A DNA stretch of 12,908 bases from an uncultured Slackia sp. (GTDB lineage: Bacteria > Actinomycetota > Coriobacteriia > Coriobacteriales > Eggerthellaceae): NCBI GenBank assembly GCA_900555495.1, contig USLD01000020.1, positions 1-12,908 of the forward strand. The letters are read 5' to 3'. The notes below the pieces were generated by a model that saw nothing but the letters and a program-made list of their open reading frames with translations, ran no database searches and had not been told where the DNA came from. Position 1 is the first letter of the stretch. Each line of letters opens with the position of its first letter. Shown in pieces: positions 6,558-12,870 of this stretch. The position numbers and the translations under genes were made by a program.

Positions 6558-8126
6558 ATGAAAACCCTCGAAGAAGTACTGCAGGATTGGGAGGCCGTGA
6601 TCGGCCTCGAGGTCCATGCCGAGCTGACCACGCTCAATACCAAGATGTTCTGCGGCTGCAAGCTCGAGTTCGGCGCCGAGCCCAATACGCACACGTGTCC
6701 CGTATGCTTGGGCCTGCCGGGCGCCCTGCCCGTGCCGAACAAGGCCGCCATCGAATCGATCGTGCTGGCCGGTCTGGCCACCAACTGCGATATCGAGAAG
6801 CACTCCATGTTCTACCGCAAGAACTACATGTATCCCGATATGTCGAAGAACTTCCAGACCACCCAGGGCCCTGTGGCGTTCTGCATGCGCGGCCGCCTCG
6901 ACCTCGACGTCGACGGCCCGGGCGCCAAAGAGCGCGTCGACCTGGACGGCCTCGAGCCCGGCGAAAGCCGCGGCAACGTCACCCGCACCGAGGACGGCTA
7001 CGTGGCGCACGTGGGCATCACGCGCATCCACATGGAAGAGGACGCAGGCAAGATGGTGCACATCGGCGGCGGCGAGGGCCGTATCGCGGGCGCCACGCAC
7101 AGTCTGGTCGACTATAACCGCGCCGGCACCCCGCTGATCGAGCTGGTCACCGAGCCCGAGCTGCGTACGCCCGAAGAGGCGCGCCTGTTCATGCAGAAGC
7201 TGCGCCAGATTTATCTGGCCATCGGCATCTCCGACTGCTCGATGGAGGAGGGCAGCCTGCGCTGCGACGGCAACATCAGCCTGCGCCGCCGCGGCGAGAC
7301 GAAGTTCGGCACCAAGACCGAGCTGAAGAACATGAACAGCTTCAAGAACCTGCATGACGGCCTTGCGTATGAGATCTGCCGTCAGGCCCAGGTGCTCGAA
7401 GAGGGCGGCACGATTTATCAGGAAACGCGCCACTGGGACCCTTCCGCGAAGCGCACCATCGTGATGCGCGTCAAAGAGACCGCCGACGACTATCGTCTGT
7501 GCCCCGAACCCGACATGGCTCCGTTCGACCTGTCCGACGAGTTCATCGACAATGTGCGTTCGCGCCTTCCCGAGTTGCCCGACCAGAAGGCCAAGCGCTA
7601 TGAGTCCGAGTTCGGCCTGTCGGCCTATGATGCCCGCCACTTGGTGGAGCATCGCGTGACGTCGACGTTCTTCGAGGCCGCCATGGAGGCCGCGGACGAC
7701 GCGAAGCTTGCCAAGCCGCTGGCCAACCTGGTGATCAACGACATCACGGCGCGCATGAATGCCGACGAGTCGTTCGACTTGGAGGCTTCGGCGCTGACTC
7801 CCGTTCGCGCGGTCGAGCTGGTGAAGCTCACGGCGAGCGACGCCATTTCGTCCAAGCAGGCCAAGGAGGTCTTCGCCGCCATCGTCGACGAGGATAAAGA
7901 CCCCGCGGTCATCGTGGAAGAGCGTGGCATGAAGCAGGTCAGCGATACGGGCGCGATTGAAGCCGTGGTCGACGAGGTCATCGCCGCCCACCCCGACGAG
8001 GCCGCCCGTTACAAAGAGGGCGAGACCAAGCTGATCGGCTTCTTCGTCGGCCAGTGCATGAAGCAGATGCGCGGCCAGGGCAACCCGAAGATGATCAATC
8101 AGATTCTGGCGAAAAAGCTCGGCTAA
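6558..8126 (+). CDS. gatB: Asp-tRNA(Asn)/Glu-tRNA(Gln) amidotransferase subunit B
   Basis: This 522-residue subunit binds the misacylated tRNA, activates it with ATP and transfers ammonia from GatA. The start is ATG 6558, with AGGTGA (6544-6549) 8 nt upstream and only 4 nt after the gatA stop. An upstream in-frame extension to 6483 lies inside gatA and is unlikely. Visible features are VIGLEVHAELTT near the N-terminus, a zinc site with Cys32, Cys34, Cys47 and Cys50 (FCGCK ... TCPVC), the GatB family signature DYNRAGTPLIELVTEPE at ~185-201, and EGSLRCDGNISL. The helical tail domain (YqeY-like) covers the last ~150 residues and ends GNPKMINQILAKKLG. That tail contacts the tRNA D-loop. A strong terminator follows at 8174. 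Confidence 0.96.
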   Translation: MKTLEEVLQDWEAVIGLEVHAELTTLNTKMFCGCKLEFGAEPNTHTCPVCLGLPGALPVPNKAAIESIVLAGLATNCDIEKHSMFYRKNYMYPDMSKNFQTTQGPVAFCMRGRLDLDVDGPGAKERVDLDGLEPGESRGNVTRTEDGYVAHVGITRIHMEEDAGKMVHIGGGEGRIAGATHSLVDYNRAGTPLIELVTEPELRTPEEARLFMQKLRQIYLAIGISDCSMEEGSLRCDGNISLRRRGETKFGTKTELKNMNSFKNLHDGLAYEICRQAQVLEEGGTIYQETRHWDPSAKRTIVMRVKETADDYRLCPEPDMAPFDLSDEFIDNVRSRLPELPDQKAKRYESEFGLSAYDARHLVEHRVTSTFFEAAMEAADDAKLAKPLANLVINDITARMNADESFDLEASALTPVRAVELVKLTASDAISSKQAKEVFAAIVDEDKDPAVIVEERGMKQVSDTGAIEAVVDEVIAAHPDEAARYKEGETKLIGFFVGQCMKQMRGQGNPKMINQILAKKLG

Positions 8127-8173
8127 TCGTAATCCGCCACGGTGTCGTACCGTGCGAGCATGTGCCTTTTCAG

Positions 8174-8209
8174 GGGCGTCGACTTCGGTCGGCGCCCTTT
8201 TTATTTTTC
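8174..8209 (+). terminator. Intrinsic terminator of the gatCAB operon
   Basis: A 10-bp stem (GGGCGTCGAC 8174-8183 with GTCGGCGCCC 8188-8197, one T:G pair) is closed by the stable TTCG tetraloop and followed by TTTTTATTTTTC. It lies 47 nt after the gatB stop and is the best terminator in the window. Confidence 0.93.
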
Positions 8210-8301
8210 TTAAAGCACATGAAGCAATGGCTGTATCGGGATTATGACCTGGTGTTTCGTGCTTGCGAGACCGCAATGCGCCGGCTTGCCGCCCGTGTTG
8301 C

Positions 8302-8320
8302 CATTAGCTGGCAGCTAATG
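8302..8320 (+). promoter_or_regulatory. 19-bp palindrome, candidate operator upstream of lipoprotein gene
   Basis: CATTAGCTGGCAGCTAATG has perfect 9-bp arms around a single central G, 97 nt before the lipoprotein start. It almost exactly fills the 17-bp spacer between TTGCCA (8298-8303) and TTTTAC (8321-8326), a weak promoter pair. It also lies just where the -35 of the nearer -10-like TATGAT (8341-8346) would be. Either position suits a dimeric regulator. It is too short-looped to be a normal RNA hairpin and has no T-tract typical of a terminator. Confidence 0.55.
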
Positions 8321-8340
8321 TTTTACGAGAATCTCTTTTT

Positions 8341-8346
8341 TATGAT
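8341..8346 (+). promoter_or_regulatory. Possible -10 hexamer (TATGAT) for the lipoprotein gene
   Basis: TATGAT follows a six-T run, 70 nt before the lipoprotein ATG. No good -35 is at the right distance; the 19-bp palindrome (8302-8320) covers that position instead, which would fit an activator-dependent promoter. The rest of the 8210-8416 gap shows nothing gene-like. Confidence 0.35.
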
Positions 8347-8416
8347 GGGTCCGAAAGGGAGGCTTGAAATCCGCATATTCCCTTGTTCCACATCCCGTGA
8401 TTGAAGGAGAGACGAT

Positions 8417-8911
8417 ATGAAAAAACCGATCATCGCTTTCGCGACCGCATGCGCACTGGCGTCTTCCATGGCGCTTGCCGCCTGCTCGAGCGAGGGAACG
8501 CAGGAACCCTCTCAGGACGCTGCCGAACCCGCTGCCGCTACGCCTGCTGAAGAGAAGGCGGCCGAGTCCGATTACACGGTGAGCATCGACGCCTTGAGCC
8601 AGACCACTGACTACCAAGGTAAGCCCGCCGTCGTGGTGACGTATACGTGGGCGAACAATTCGGATGAAGCGACGAGCGCTGCCGTTGCCCTCATGGCGAA
8701 GGCGTTCCAGAACGGCGTGCAGCTCGAGACGGCCATCGTGTCGGGCGATATCGACAATGACGGGTACATGGCTGAGGTCAAGCCTGGTGCGGGGACGACG
8801 TACCAGGTGGCGTACCTTATCGAGGACCAGTCCGATGTGACTGTCGAGGTTTCCGAACTGATCTCCTTCGACGACACGTTGCTCGCAGAGCAGGTGTTTA
8901 CCCTCGCTTAG
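8417..8911 (+). CDS. Lipoprotein, DUF5067-like
   Basis: This 164-residue exported protein has a short basic N-terminus (MKKP), a hydrophobic core and a lipobox LAAC with the lipidated Cys at residue 23. It should therefore be anchored on the outer face of the membrane. A Glu/Ala/Pro-rich linker follows at ~25-50. The remaining ~110 residues (DYTVSIDALSQTTDYQGKPA, then VVTYTWANNSDEA, KAFQNGVQLETA, and a C-terminal QSDVTVEVSELIS) resemble the immunoglobulin-like DUF5067 fold common in Eggerthellaceae and Firmicutes lipoproteins. Function is unknown; such domains usually bind or present something at the surface. GAAGGAGA sits 7 nt before the ATG. It is alone after the gatB terminator, and the HTH/kinase pair follows 107 nt on. 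Confidence 0.85.
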   Translation: MKKPIIAFATACALASSMALAACSSEGTQEPSQDAAEPAAATPAEEKAAESDYTVSIDALSQTTDYQGKPAVVVTYTWANNSDEATSAAVALMAKAFQNGVQLETAIVSGDIDNDGYMAEVKPGAGTTYQVAYLIEDQSDVTVEVSELISFDDTLLAEQVFTLA

Positions 8912-9014
8912 CGTCGGCCGGTGACGTTGTTCGAGCGCGTTTTATTCGATGTCTTCGGTCCGCATGCTTGCTCCGGTTCGGAGGCTTCGTTTCTTTTCGT
9001 CGGGGAGAGGCGTT

Positions 9015-9020
9015 TATAAT
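9015..9020 (+). promoter_or_regulatory. Consensus -10 hexamer (TATAAT) overlapping the HTH gene start
   Basis: TATAAT at 9015-9020 overlaps the ATG at 9019. If it is a real promoter element, transcription would begin near 9027 and translation would have to start downstream, at GTG 9061, which has AAGGAG at 9045-9050. A weak -35-like TTCTTT lies at 8991-8996 (18-bp spacing). The sequence 8912-9014 otherwise holds no clear terminator for the lipoprotein. Confidence 0.4.
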
Positions 9021-9489
9021 GAATGGTGAAAAACCCCGACGGAAAAGGAGAAGGCGCCGCGTGGAAGAGCCGTTGACCGAAGAGCTGCTTGAAGAGCTGC
9101 TCGTATCGCCCGATCCCGCGCAGTTCGCGCGCAAGCATCGCATTGCCGAGAAAGGACTGTCGGAATATCTCAACGAGCTTCTTGAAAGCAAAGGGCTGGC
9201 TCGCATCGATGTTATTCGCGAAGCGGGCCTCAACGAGACGTTCGGCTATCAGATCTTCGTCGGACAACGCAATCCTTCGCGCGACAAGGTGCTCCAAATC
9301 GCATTTGCCATGCATCTCGACTTACGCGAAGCCAATAGGCTGCTACGCGTCGCCGGCGTGAGCGACCTGTACTGCAAAAACCGCCGCGATGCCATTATCA
9401 TTTTCTGCCTCGATAGGGGCTATTCGCTACGTAGAACCGACGAAGAGCTGTATCGCCTTTGCGAGCAGACCCTCTGTCGGCCGAGTTAG
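9019..9489 (+). CDS. Small Xre-like helix-turn-helix protein, partner of the downstream kinase
   Basis: From ATG 9019 it is 156 residues. That start has GGGGAGAGG at 9002-9010, 8 nt upstream. Starting instead at GTG 9061 (AAGGAG at 9045-9050) would remove a strongly basic stretch (RRKRRRRR at residues 7-14). After an acidic helix (LTEELLEELL, ~19-28) comes a lambda-repressor/Xre-like helical domain at about 47-114: LSEYLNELLESKGL, then DVIREAGLNETFGYQIFVGQ with RNPSRDKVLQIAFAM, and the last helix EANRLLRVAG. The C-terminus carries a conserved-looking block, LYCKNRRDAIIIFCLDRGYS (118-136). I recall similar small HTH proteins next to Ser/Thr kinases in Firmicutes, so it is probably the DNA-binding or adaptor partner of the kinase that begins 100 nt downstream. 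Its target is unknown. Confidence 0.75.
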   Translation: MNGEKPRRKRRRRRVEEPLTEELLEELLVSPDPAQFARKHRIAEKGLSEYLNELLESKGLARIDVIREAGLNETFGYQIFVGQRNPSRDKVLQIAFAMHLDLREANRLLRVAGVSDLYCKNRRDAIIIFCLDRGYSLRRTDEELYRLCEQTLCRPS

Positions 9490-9544
9490 GTCGATGCATA
9501 TCGCCATATCCGCCGAATGTGCGACAGCTTCGACGGGGATGGGA

Positions 9545-9575
9545 AGACGGGCGCCGAGTCGCCCGTCTCTTTTTT
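9545..9575 (+). terminator. Intrinsic terminator between the HTH and kinase genes
   Basis: AGACGGGCG (9545-9553) pairs perfectly with CGCCCGTCT (9560-9568) over a 6-nt loop and is followed by C and six T (9570-9575). It ends only 6-15 nt before the kinase start codons, so it separates the two genes or acts as a regulated barrier between them. Confidence 0.88.
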
Positions 9576-9590
9576 GATAGCATGGCCCTT

Positions 9591-10844
9591 ATGAAAACCG
9601 ACGAATTGGAAGAATATCTCGACTCCCTGCAACGCGATACGCGATATCGCGTTGATGCGGTGTTGAAGGAAGGTTCGTGCGAAACCACCCAGCGCGTGGC
9701 GTTCGTAGGCGAGGACGGGTCCGAACGGGGTCCGTACGTACGCAAGTACATCAAGCGCGACTCGGGGATGGGATCGGCGTATGCGCGTATTCGCGAAGCG
9801 CAGCGAAACGGATGTCGTTTCCGTTTTATTCCGCGCATCGTCGACTGCTATACGACGGGCGAAGACGACGTCGTGATTATGGAGTATGTGCAGGGAGAGA
9901 CGCTGCGGGATGCGGTAGCGCGCTGCGGCGCGTCCATGGAGCTTGCGGCCGATGTGTTTCCACGGCTTTGCGACGCCGCTTCCGAATTGCATGAAAGCCT
10001 CGATGCCCCTATTATCCACCGCGATTTCAAGCCGTCGAACATCGTGATTTCGAGAGATTCCTTGATGGTTATCGATTTAGGGATCGCGCGGCTTTACCGC
10101 GACGGCGCCCATGACGATACGCGGCATTTCGGCACACGTGCTTATGCGCCTCCTGAACAGTTCGGTTTTGGGCAGACTACGGTTCGAAGCGACGTGTACG
10201 CGCTCGGTATGCTGCTGTATTTCTGCCTGACGGGATGCGATCCCGATCCGGAATCTCGCGAAGACGGTTTCCGCGACTCCCGCATTCCCGAACCCGTGCG
10301 TGCGGTTCTGCTTAAGGCGACGGAGTTCGATCCGTCCCGTCGTTTCGCCGATGCGCGTGCATTGCGCGCTGCATTCTGCCGAGCTGCGGCGACTTGCGGT
10401 TTCGGCGGCATCGTGTCGGCATCGGCGGGCGATGCGGATCGAACCCCGTCTGTTCGCGGCCGAAACCCGCATGCGGGACGGTCCGTTTCGTTGCGCGATG
10501 CCGTTCGTTCTGCGGCCGAACGTATTCCCGTGCCGTTGTGCGTCGCATGGAACGTATTGGTCGCGATCGCCGCAGGAATGCTGTTCGTCGGATGCGTTTG
10601 CGCCGCCTTTTTTCCCAATCAGGCCGATGCGTCGTATCCGCTGTGGTTCAGAATCGTCGAATACGTGCTGTTCGCCGCATCGAATGTCGCTCTGGGGGCT
10701 TATGTGCTGTTCGACAAACGAAGGCTGTATCGAGCGTATCCGCGTTTGCCGCGCGCTTCCCTTCTGCGCCAGACGGCGTTTTTCGCGGCGTATTTCTTCT
10801 CGAGCTTCGTGGTCGTGGCATTGGTCATGGCCGCCGTTTCCTGA
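9591..10844 (+). CDS. Membrane-anchored serine/threonine protein kinase (Hanks type)
   Basis: From ATG 9591 it has 417 residues; ATG 9582 (420 aa) is equally open, and a TTG at 9459 would overlap the HTH gene. Neither ATG has a ribosome site. The kinase core is at ~20-262: probable beta-3 Lys52 (YVRKYI), helix-C Glu69, catalytic HRDFKPSN with Asp145 and Asn150, DLG with metal-binding Asp162, APPE at 186-189, Asp201 (RSDVYALG) and Arg250. The Gly loop is poor (LKEGSC, one Gly). A Ser/Arg-rich linker runs 270-312. Three hydrophobic helices follow at ~315-341, 351-374 and 392-416, with the basic DKRRLYRAYPRLPR loop between the last two. There is no PASTA or other extracellular sensor, unlike PknB/PrkC. 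It should phosphorylate Ser/Thr on cytosolic proteins from the membrane; the neighbouring HTH protein is the obvious candidate substrate. No phosphatase or FHA protein is in the window. Confidence 0.87.
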   Translation: MKTDELEEYLDSLQRDTRYRVDAVLKEGSCETTQRVAFVGEDGSERGPYVRKYIKRDSGMGSAYARIREAQRNGCRFRFIPRIVDCYTTGEDDVVIMEYVQGETLRDAVARCGASMELAADVFPRLCDAASELHESLDAPIIHRDFKPSNIVISRDSLMVIDLGIARLYRDGAHDDTRHFGTRAYAPPEQFGFGQTTVRSDVYALGMLLYFCLTGCDPDPESREDGFRDSRIPEPVRAVLLKATEFDPSRRFADARALRAAFCRAAATCGFGGIVSASAGDADRTPSVRGRNPHAGRSVSLRDAVRSAAERIPVPLCVAWNVLVAIAAGMLFVGCVCAAFFPNQADASYPLWFRIVEYVLFAASNVALGAYVLFDKRRLYRAYPRLPRASLLRQTAFFAAYFFSSFVVVALVMAAVS

Positions 10845-10877
10845 GATGCGGCCCGATGCCTTGCCGCTCGAGTGCCT

Positions 10878-10893
10878 ATGCGCGCTTGCGCAT
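10878..10893 (+). other. Small hairpin after the kinase gene
   Basis: ATGCGC / GCGCAT pair around a GCTT loop 33 nt after the kinase stop, followed by GCGACTCCTTC. It is at most a weak terminator for the kinase transcript. Confidence 0.25.
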
Positions 10894-10911
10894 GCGACTC
10901 CTTCAAGCATG

Positions 10912-10936
10912 AAAAAGGGGCCGCGTAAGCGGCCCC
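10912..10936 (-). terminator. Intrinsic terminator of the minus-strand lipoprotein gene
   Basis: Read on the minus strand, GGGGCCGC-TTAC-GCGGCCCC (8-bp perfect stem, 4-nt loop) is followed by five T (complement of A at 10912-10916). It is 22 nt past the lipoprotein stop. On the + strand the same hairpin has no T-tract, but it lies between convergent genes and could also slow transcription coming from the kinase. Confidence 0.88.
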
Positions 10937-10958
10937 TGAAGAAGCGGCAATCGTCTTC

Positions 10959-11528
10959 CTAGGCGAAAAATGCAGCGTACACCTGCTGGTCAGTGCCGTC
11001 TTTAGGCGTCCACGTTCCGTCGACCAAGGAATATTCGAAGGTGCAATCGGTCGTTTTCGTGGCGGTCTCGTCCATTGCCTGCACCATGATCGATCCGATT
11101 TTCTTGTTCATTTCGTCCATGGTCATATCCATCATCTCACCGCTGGAAGCGAATTCCTCGGAAAGCGCGGTTGCGCGTTCGCCCGCATCGGAGAACGATT
11201 TGCAGGTGATGGCGACCGTGGCAGAGGCGTTTTCACCGCTTTCGTCGATGACGACGTCTTTGATTTCATAGTCGAACCCGGTGAGCATGGACGTCACATA
11301 GGCCACGCCGTCGATGCCGTATGCCTCGAGGTCGTTGTTGGCGGAAATGTCGGAGGCGAGCTGGTCGATCGATTCCTGGTCGAGATTCTTGATCGCATCG
11401 AATTGCGAGGCGACCTCCGTCTTGATCGCGTCTTCGGGTCCCGGCTCGGAAGAGCATGCCGCCAGCATGAGGCCGCAGGCCAGCGCCGATGCTGCAAGCA
11501 GCATCGAGAACAGGCGTTTCGTTTTCAT
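10959..11528 (-). CDS. Lipoprotein of unknown function (possibly NTF2-like, DUF4878/DUF5105 type)
   Basis: This 189-residue exported protein has an N-terminus MKTKRLFSML, a hydrophobic core and a lipobox LAAC with Cys25, so it is membrane-anchored on the outside. The mature part starts SSEPGPEDAIKTEVASQFDA, is acidic and mixed helix/strand, and holds a tail (CTFEYSLVDGTWTPKDGTDQ) typical of NTF2-like lipoproteins that accompany many Gram-positive surface systems; the family label is tentative. Two Cys in the mature part (AITCKSF and TDCTFEY) might form a disulfide. GGGAGGAA lies a few bases before its ATG. It is convergent with the kinase and divergent from the thioesterase. Sequence similarity to the DUF5067-like lipoprotein at 8417 is not evident beyond the signal peptide. 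Confidence 0.82.
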   Translation of the reverse strand: MKTKRLFSMLLAASALACGLMLAACSSEPGPEDAIKTEVASQFDAIKNLDQESIDQLASDISANNDLEAYGIDGVAYVTSMLTGFDYEIKDVVIDESGENASATVAITCKSFSDAGERATALSEEFASSGEMMDMTMDEMNKKIGSIMVQAMDETATKTTDCTFEYSLVDGTWTPKDGTDQQVYAAFFA

Positions 11529-11590
11529 AGATATTCCTCCCTCGGTGGATTGATGTCGGCCGCGTTCGACGCGGTTCCTCCCCAGGCGTC

Positions 11591-11619
11591 ATTGTATCGT
11601 GCGCGTCGCATAAAGCGAA
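11591..11619 (-). promoter_or_regulatory. Likely promoter of the minus-strand lipoprotein gene
   Basis: On the minus strand TTCGCT (11614-11619) and TACAAT (11591-11596) are spaced by 17 bp, giving a leader of about 55 nt before the ATG at 11528. The -10 is good (5 of 6) and the -35 weak. Confidence 0.5.
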
Positions 11620-11672
11620 GCATGCGCCTGCGGGGAAGGCGCGAAAAAGGCGCTTCTTTCTGCATGGAGGGG

Positions 11673-11678
11673 TAGAAT
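11673..11678 (+). promoter_or_regulatory. Possible -10 hexamer (TAGAAT) for the thioesterase gene
   Basis: TAGAAT is 62 nt before the thioesterase start, in the divergent gap shared with the lipoprotein. No convincing -35 is present 16-18 bp upstream. Confidence 0.35.
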
Positions 11679-11740
11679 AGGTCTTCTGTTCGCCGACGCG
11701 TCCGCGTTTCGCATCGGCGCGTCGTGAAAGGAGCAATGGC

Positions 11741-12235
11741 ATGCAATCCAACAGGCGTCTTAATCCCGCCCACCTCGAACAGGTGAAGCGTCTCGCCGAC
11801 AACAGTCCGTTTCTCGGCTTGCTCGGCGGGAAGCTCGTCGACCTCGGCGTCGACTATTGTCGAACCGAGGTCATGGTGACGCCCGATCTGCTCAACGCGT
11901 TCGGCGGTATCCATGGGGGCGCGTATGCGGCGATGATGGACAACGCATCGTATTGGTGCCTGTATTGCGGCATGGATGAAGATACGGGCTTCACCACCAT
12001 CGATTTGAACGTATCCGACCTGCGCTCGGTGCACGAGGGCCTTATCGTCACCGAAGGGCATGCGATCAAATACGGAAGCACCCTGTGCCTGAGCGAGGCC
12101 GTCGCCAAGGACGAGCAGGGGCGCATTCTGGCCCACGCTACCTCGAAATTCCTGGTCTCGCCGCGAATCCAAACCATTTCGATGGCTGCGCGCAGGGCGG
12201 GAATCGACTCGCTTCCGCCGAAATTCATCGACTAG
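11741..12235 (+). CDS. PaaI-family hotdog thioesterase
   Basis: This 164-residue single-domain hotdog protein has the PaaI-type active-site segment at ~52-70: NAFGGIHGGAYAAMMDNASYW, with Asn52, the HGG turn at 58-60 and the catalytic-type acid Asp67. The beta-sheet continues TTIDLNVSDLRSV and ends ATSKFLVSPR. Members hydrolyse acyl-CoA or aryl-CoA thioesters in the cytosol and usually act as tetramers. The substrate cannot be told. The acyl-CoA synthetase at 1098 is a possible functional counterpart but is 9 kb away and not co-transcribed. AAAGGAG (11727-11733) is 7 nt upstream of the ATG. The ATG at 11736 is out of frame. The next gene (FKBP) has its own -10-like hexamer. Confidence 0.87.
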   Translation: MQSNRRLNPAHLEQVKRLADNSPFLGLLGGKLVDLGVDYCRTEVMVTPDLLNAFGGIHGGAYAAMMDNASYWCLYCGMDEDTGFTTIDLNVSDLRSVHEGLIVTEGHAIKYGSTLCLSEAVAKDEQGRILAHATSKFLVSPRIQTISMAARRAGIDSLPPKFID

Positions 12236-12314
12236 CATCGACCGGTTCCCGTTCGTCGCCATCGACGTCTGTGCGCATTTCCCGCACGCCGCCGCCGAAG
12301 GCCGCACGAACGGG

Positions 12315-12320
12315 TATCAT
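12315..12320 (+). promoter_or_regulatory. Possible -10 hexamer (TATCAT) for the FKBP gene
   Basis: TATCAT lies 35 nt before the FKBP start, at the distance expected for a short leader; no good -35 can be seen. No T-tracted terminator is visible between the thioesterase stop (12235) and this point. Confidence 0.4.
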
Positions 12321-12355
12321 ACGCAGAATCACTATCCGTTTTGAAAGGACGCTCA

Positions 12356-12781
12356 ATGAGCAACGAAGGCAAGAAGGTCAAGGCCCACTATCGCGGCACG
12401 CTGGCCGACGGCACCCAGTTCGATTCCAGCTACGATCGCGGCGAGCCGCTCGAGTTCACCTGCTGCGCGGGCCAGATGATCCCCGGCTTCGACGCCGCCG
12501 TGAAGGATATGGCTCTCGGAGAGAAGAAGACCGTCACCATCCCTGCGAAGGATGCCTACGGCGAGTACAATCCCCAGGCCGTTCAGACCGTTCCGGTTTC
12601 CCAGATTCCGAATGCGGCTCAGCTGCCTGTGGGCCAGACCGTGTATTTCCAGGGCCCCATGGGCCCCTTCCCCGCGAAGGTCGTTTCCGTCGATGCGGAA
12701 AACGCCGTGTTCGACATGAATCACGAGCTTGCGGGCAAGGACCTCACGTTCGAAATCGAACTGGTGGAAATCGCCGAATAG
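12356..12781 (+). CDS. FKBP-type peptidyl-prolyl cis-trans isomerase, SlyD-like
   Basis: This 141-residue protein has no signal peptide, so it is cytosolic. The FKBP half is recognised by VKAHYRGTLADGTQFDSSYD and CAGQMIPGFDAAVKDMALGE; then AKDAYGEYNP leads into an inserted IF (chaperone) domain at ~70-120. The chain returns to the FKBP fold with DMNHELAGKDLTFEIELVEI, which closely follows the SlyD pattern NHxLAGxxLxF. SlyD proteins catalyse prolyl isomerisation and act as folding chaperones. The His/Cys-rich metal-binding tail of the E. coli protein is absent, as in many non-proteobacterial SlyD-like proteins; two adjacent Cys (36-37) are within the FKBP domain. The start at ATG 12356 is supported by GAAAGGA (12343-12349); an upstream ATG at 12341 lacks this. 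Confidence 0.88.
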   Translation: MSNEGKKVKAHYRGTLADGTQFDSSYDRGEPLEFTCCAGQMIPGFDAAVKDMALGEKKTVTIPAKDAYGEYNPQAVQTVPVSQIPNAAQLPVGQTVYFQGPMGPFPAKVVSVDAENAVFDMNHELAGKDLTFEIELVEIAE

Positions 12782-12798
12782 CGTTCGCAAGACTTCGG

Positions 12799-12870
12799 CC
12801 GAGCGACGGCTCGGAATAGACGGGGCGGGTCCTTCGTGAACTGCGTCCCAGAATGCAAAGGACCCCGTTT
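12799..12870 (+). terminator. Hairpins after the FKBP gene, probable weak terminator
   Basis: A 5-bp hairpin (CCGAG 12799-12803 / CTCGG 12810-12814) is followed by a longer one. In that second hairpin ACGGG and GTCCTT (12820-12824, 12829-12834) pair with AAGGAC and CCCGT (12858-12868), with a 4-nt bulge and a smaller stem inside the loop, ending in TTT. The T-tract is short, so efficiency is uncertain. The last ~38 bases of the window show nothing further. Confidence 0.45.

Noticed and set aside
5066..6808. A 580-codon minus-strand open frame across gatA
   Set aside because: Same reason: complete shadow of gatA with low-complexity composition and no start with a ribosome site.
6471..8276. 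A 601-codon minus-strand open frame across gatB
   Set aside because: It lies opposite a certain gatB, has no recognisable domain and is rich in Ala, Arg, His and Leu, as expected for the antisense frame of a high-GC gene.
8054..8404. Open frame at the end of gatB running through the terminator to the lipoprotein leader
   Set aside because: It crosses the strong terminator at 8174-8209 and the palindrome, and shows no ribosome site or domain.
11625..11658. GGCGC-rich repeats in the divergent gap suggesting a terminator
   Set aside because: No gene upstream on the + strand needs one; stems are short and bulged, and the T-tract is interrupted.
11525..12307. Minus-strand open frame opposite the thioesterase, adjoining the lipoprotein gene
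   Set aside because: It overlaps the convincing thioesterase and the probable minus-strand promoter; codon pattern is that of a shadow frame.
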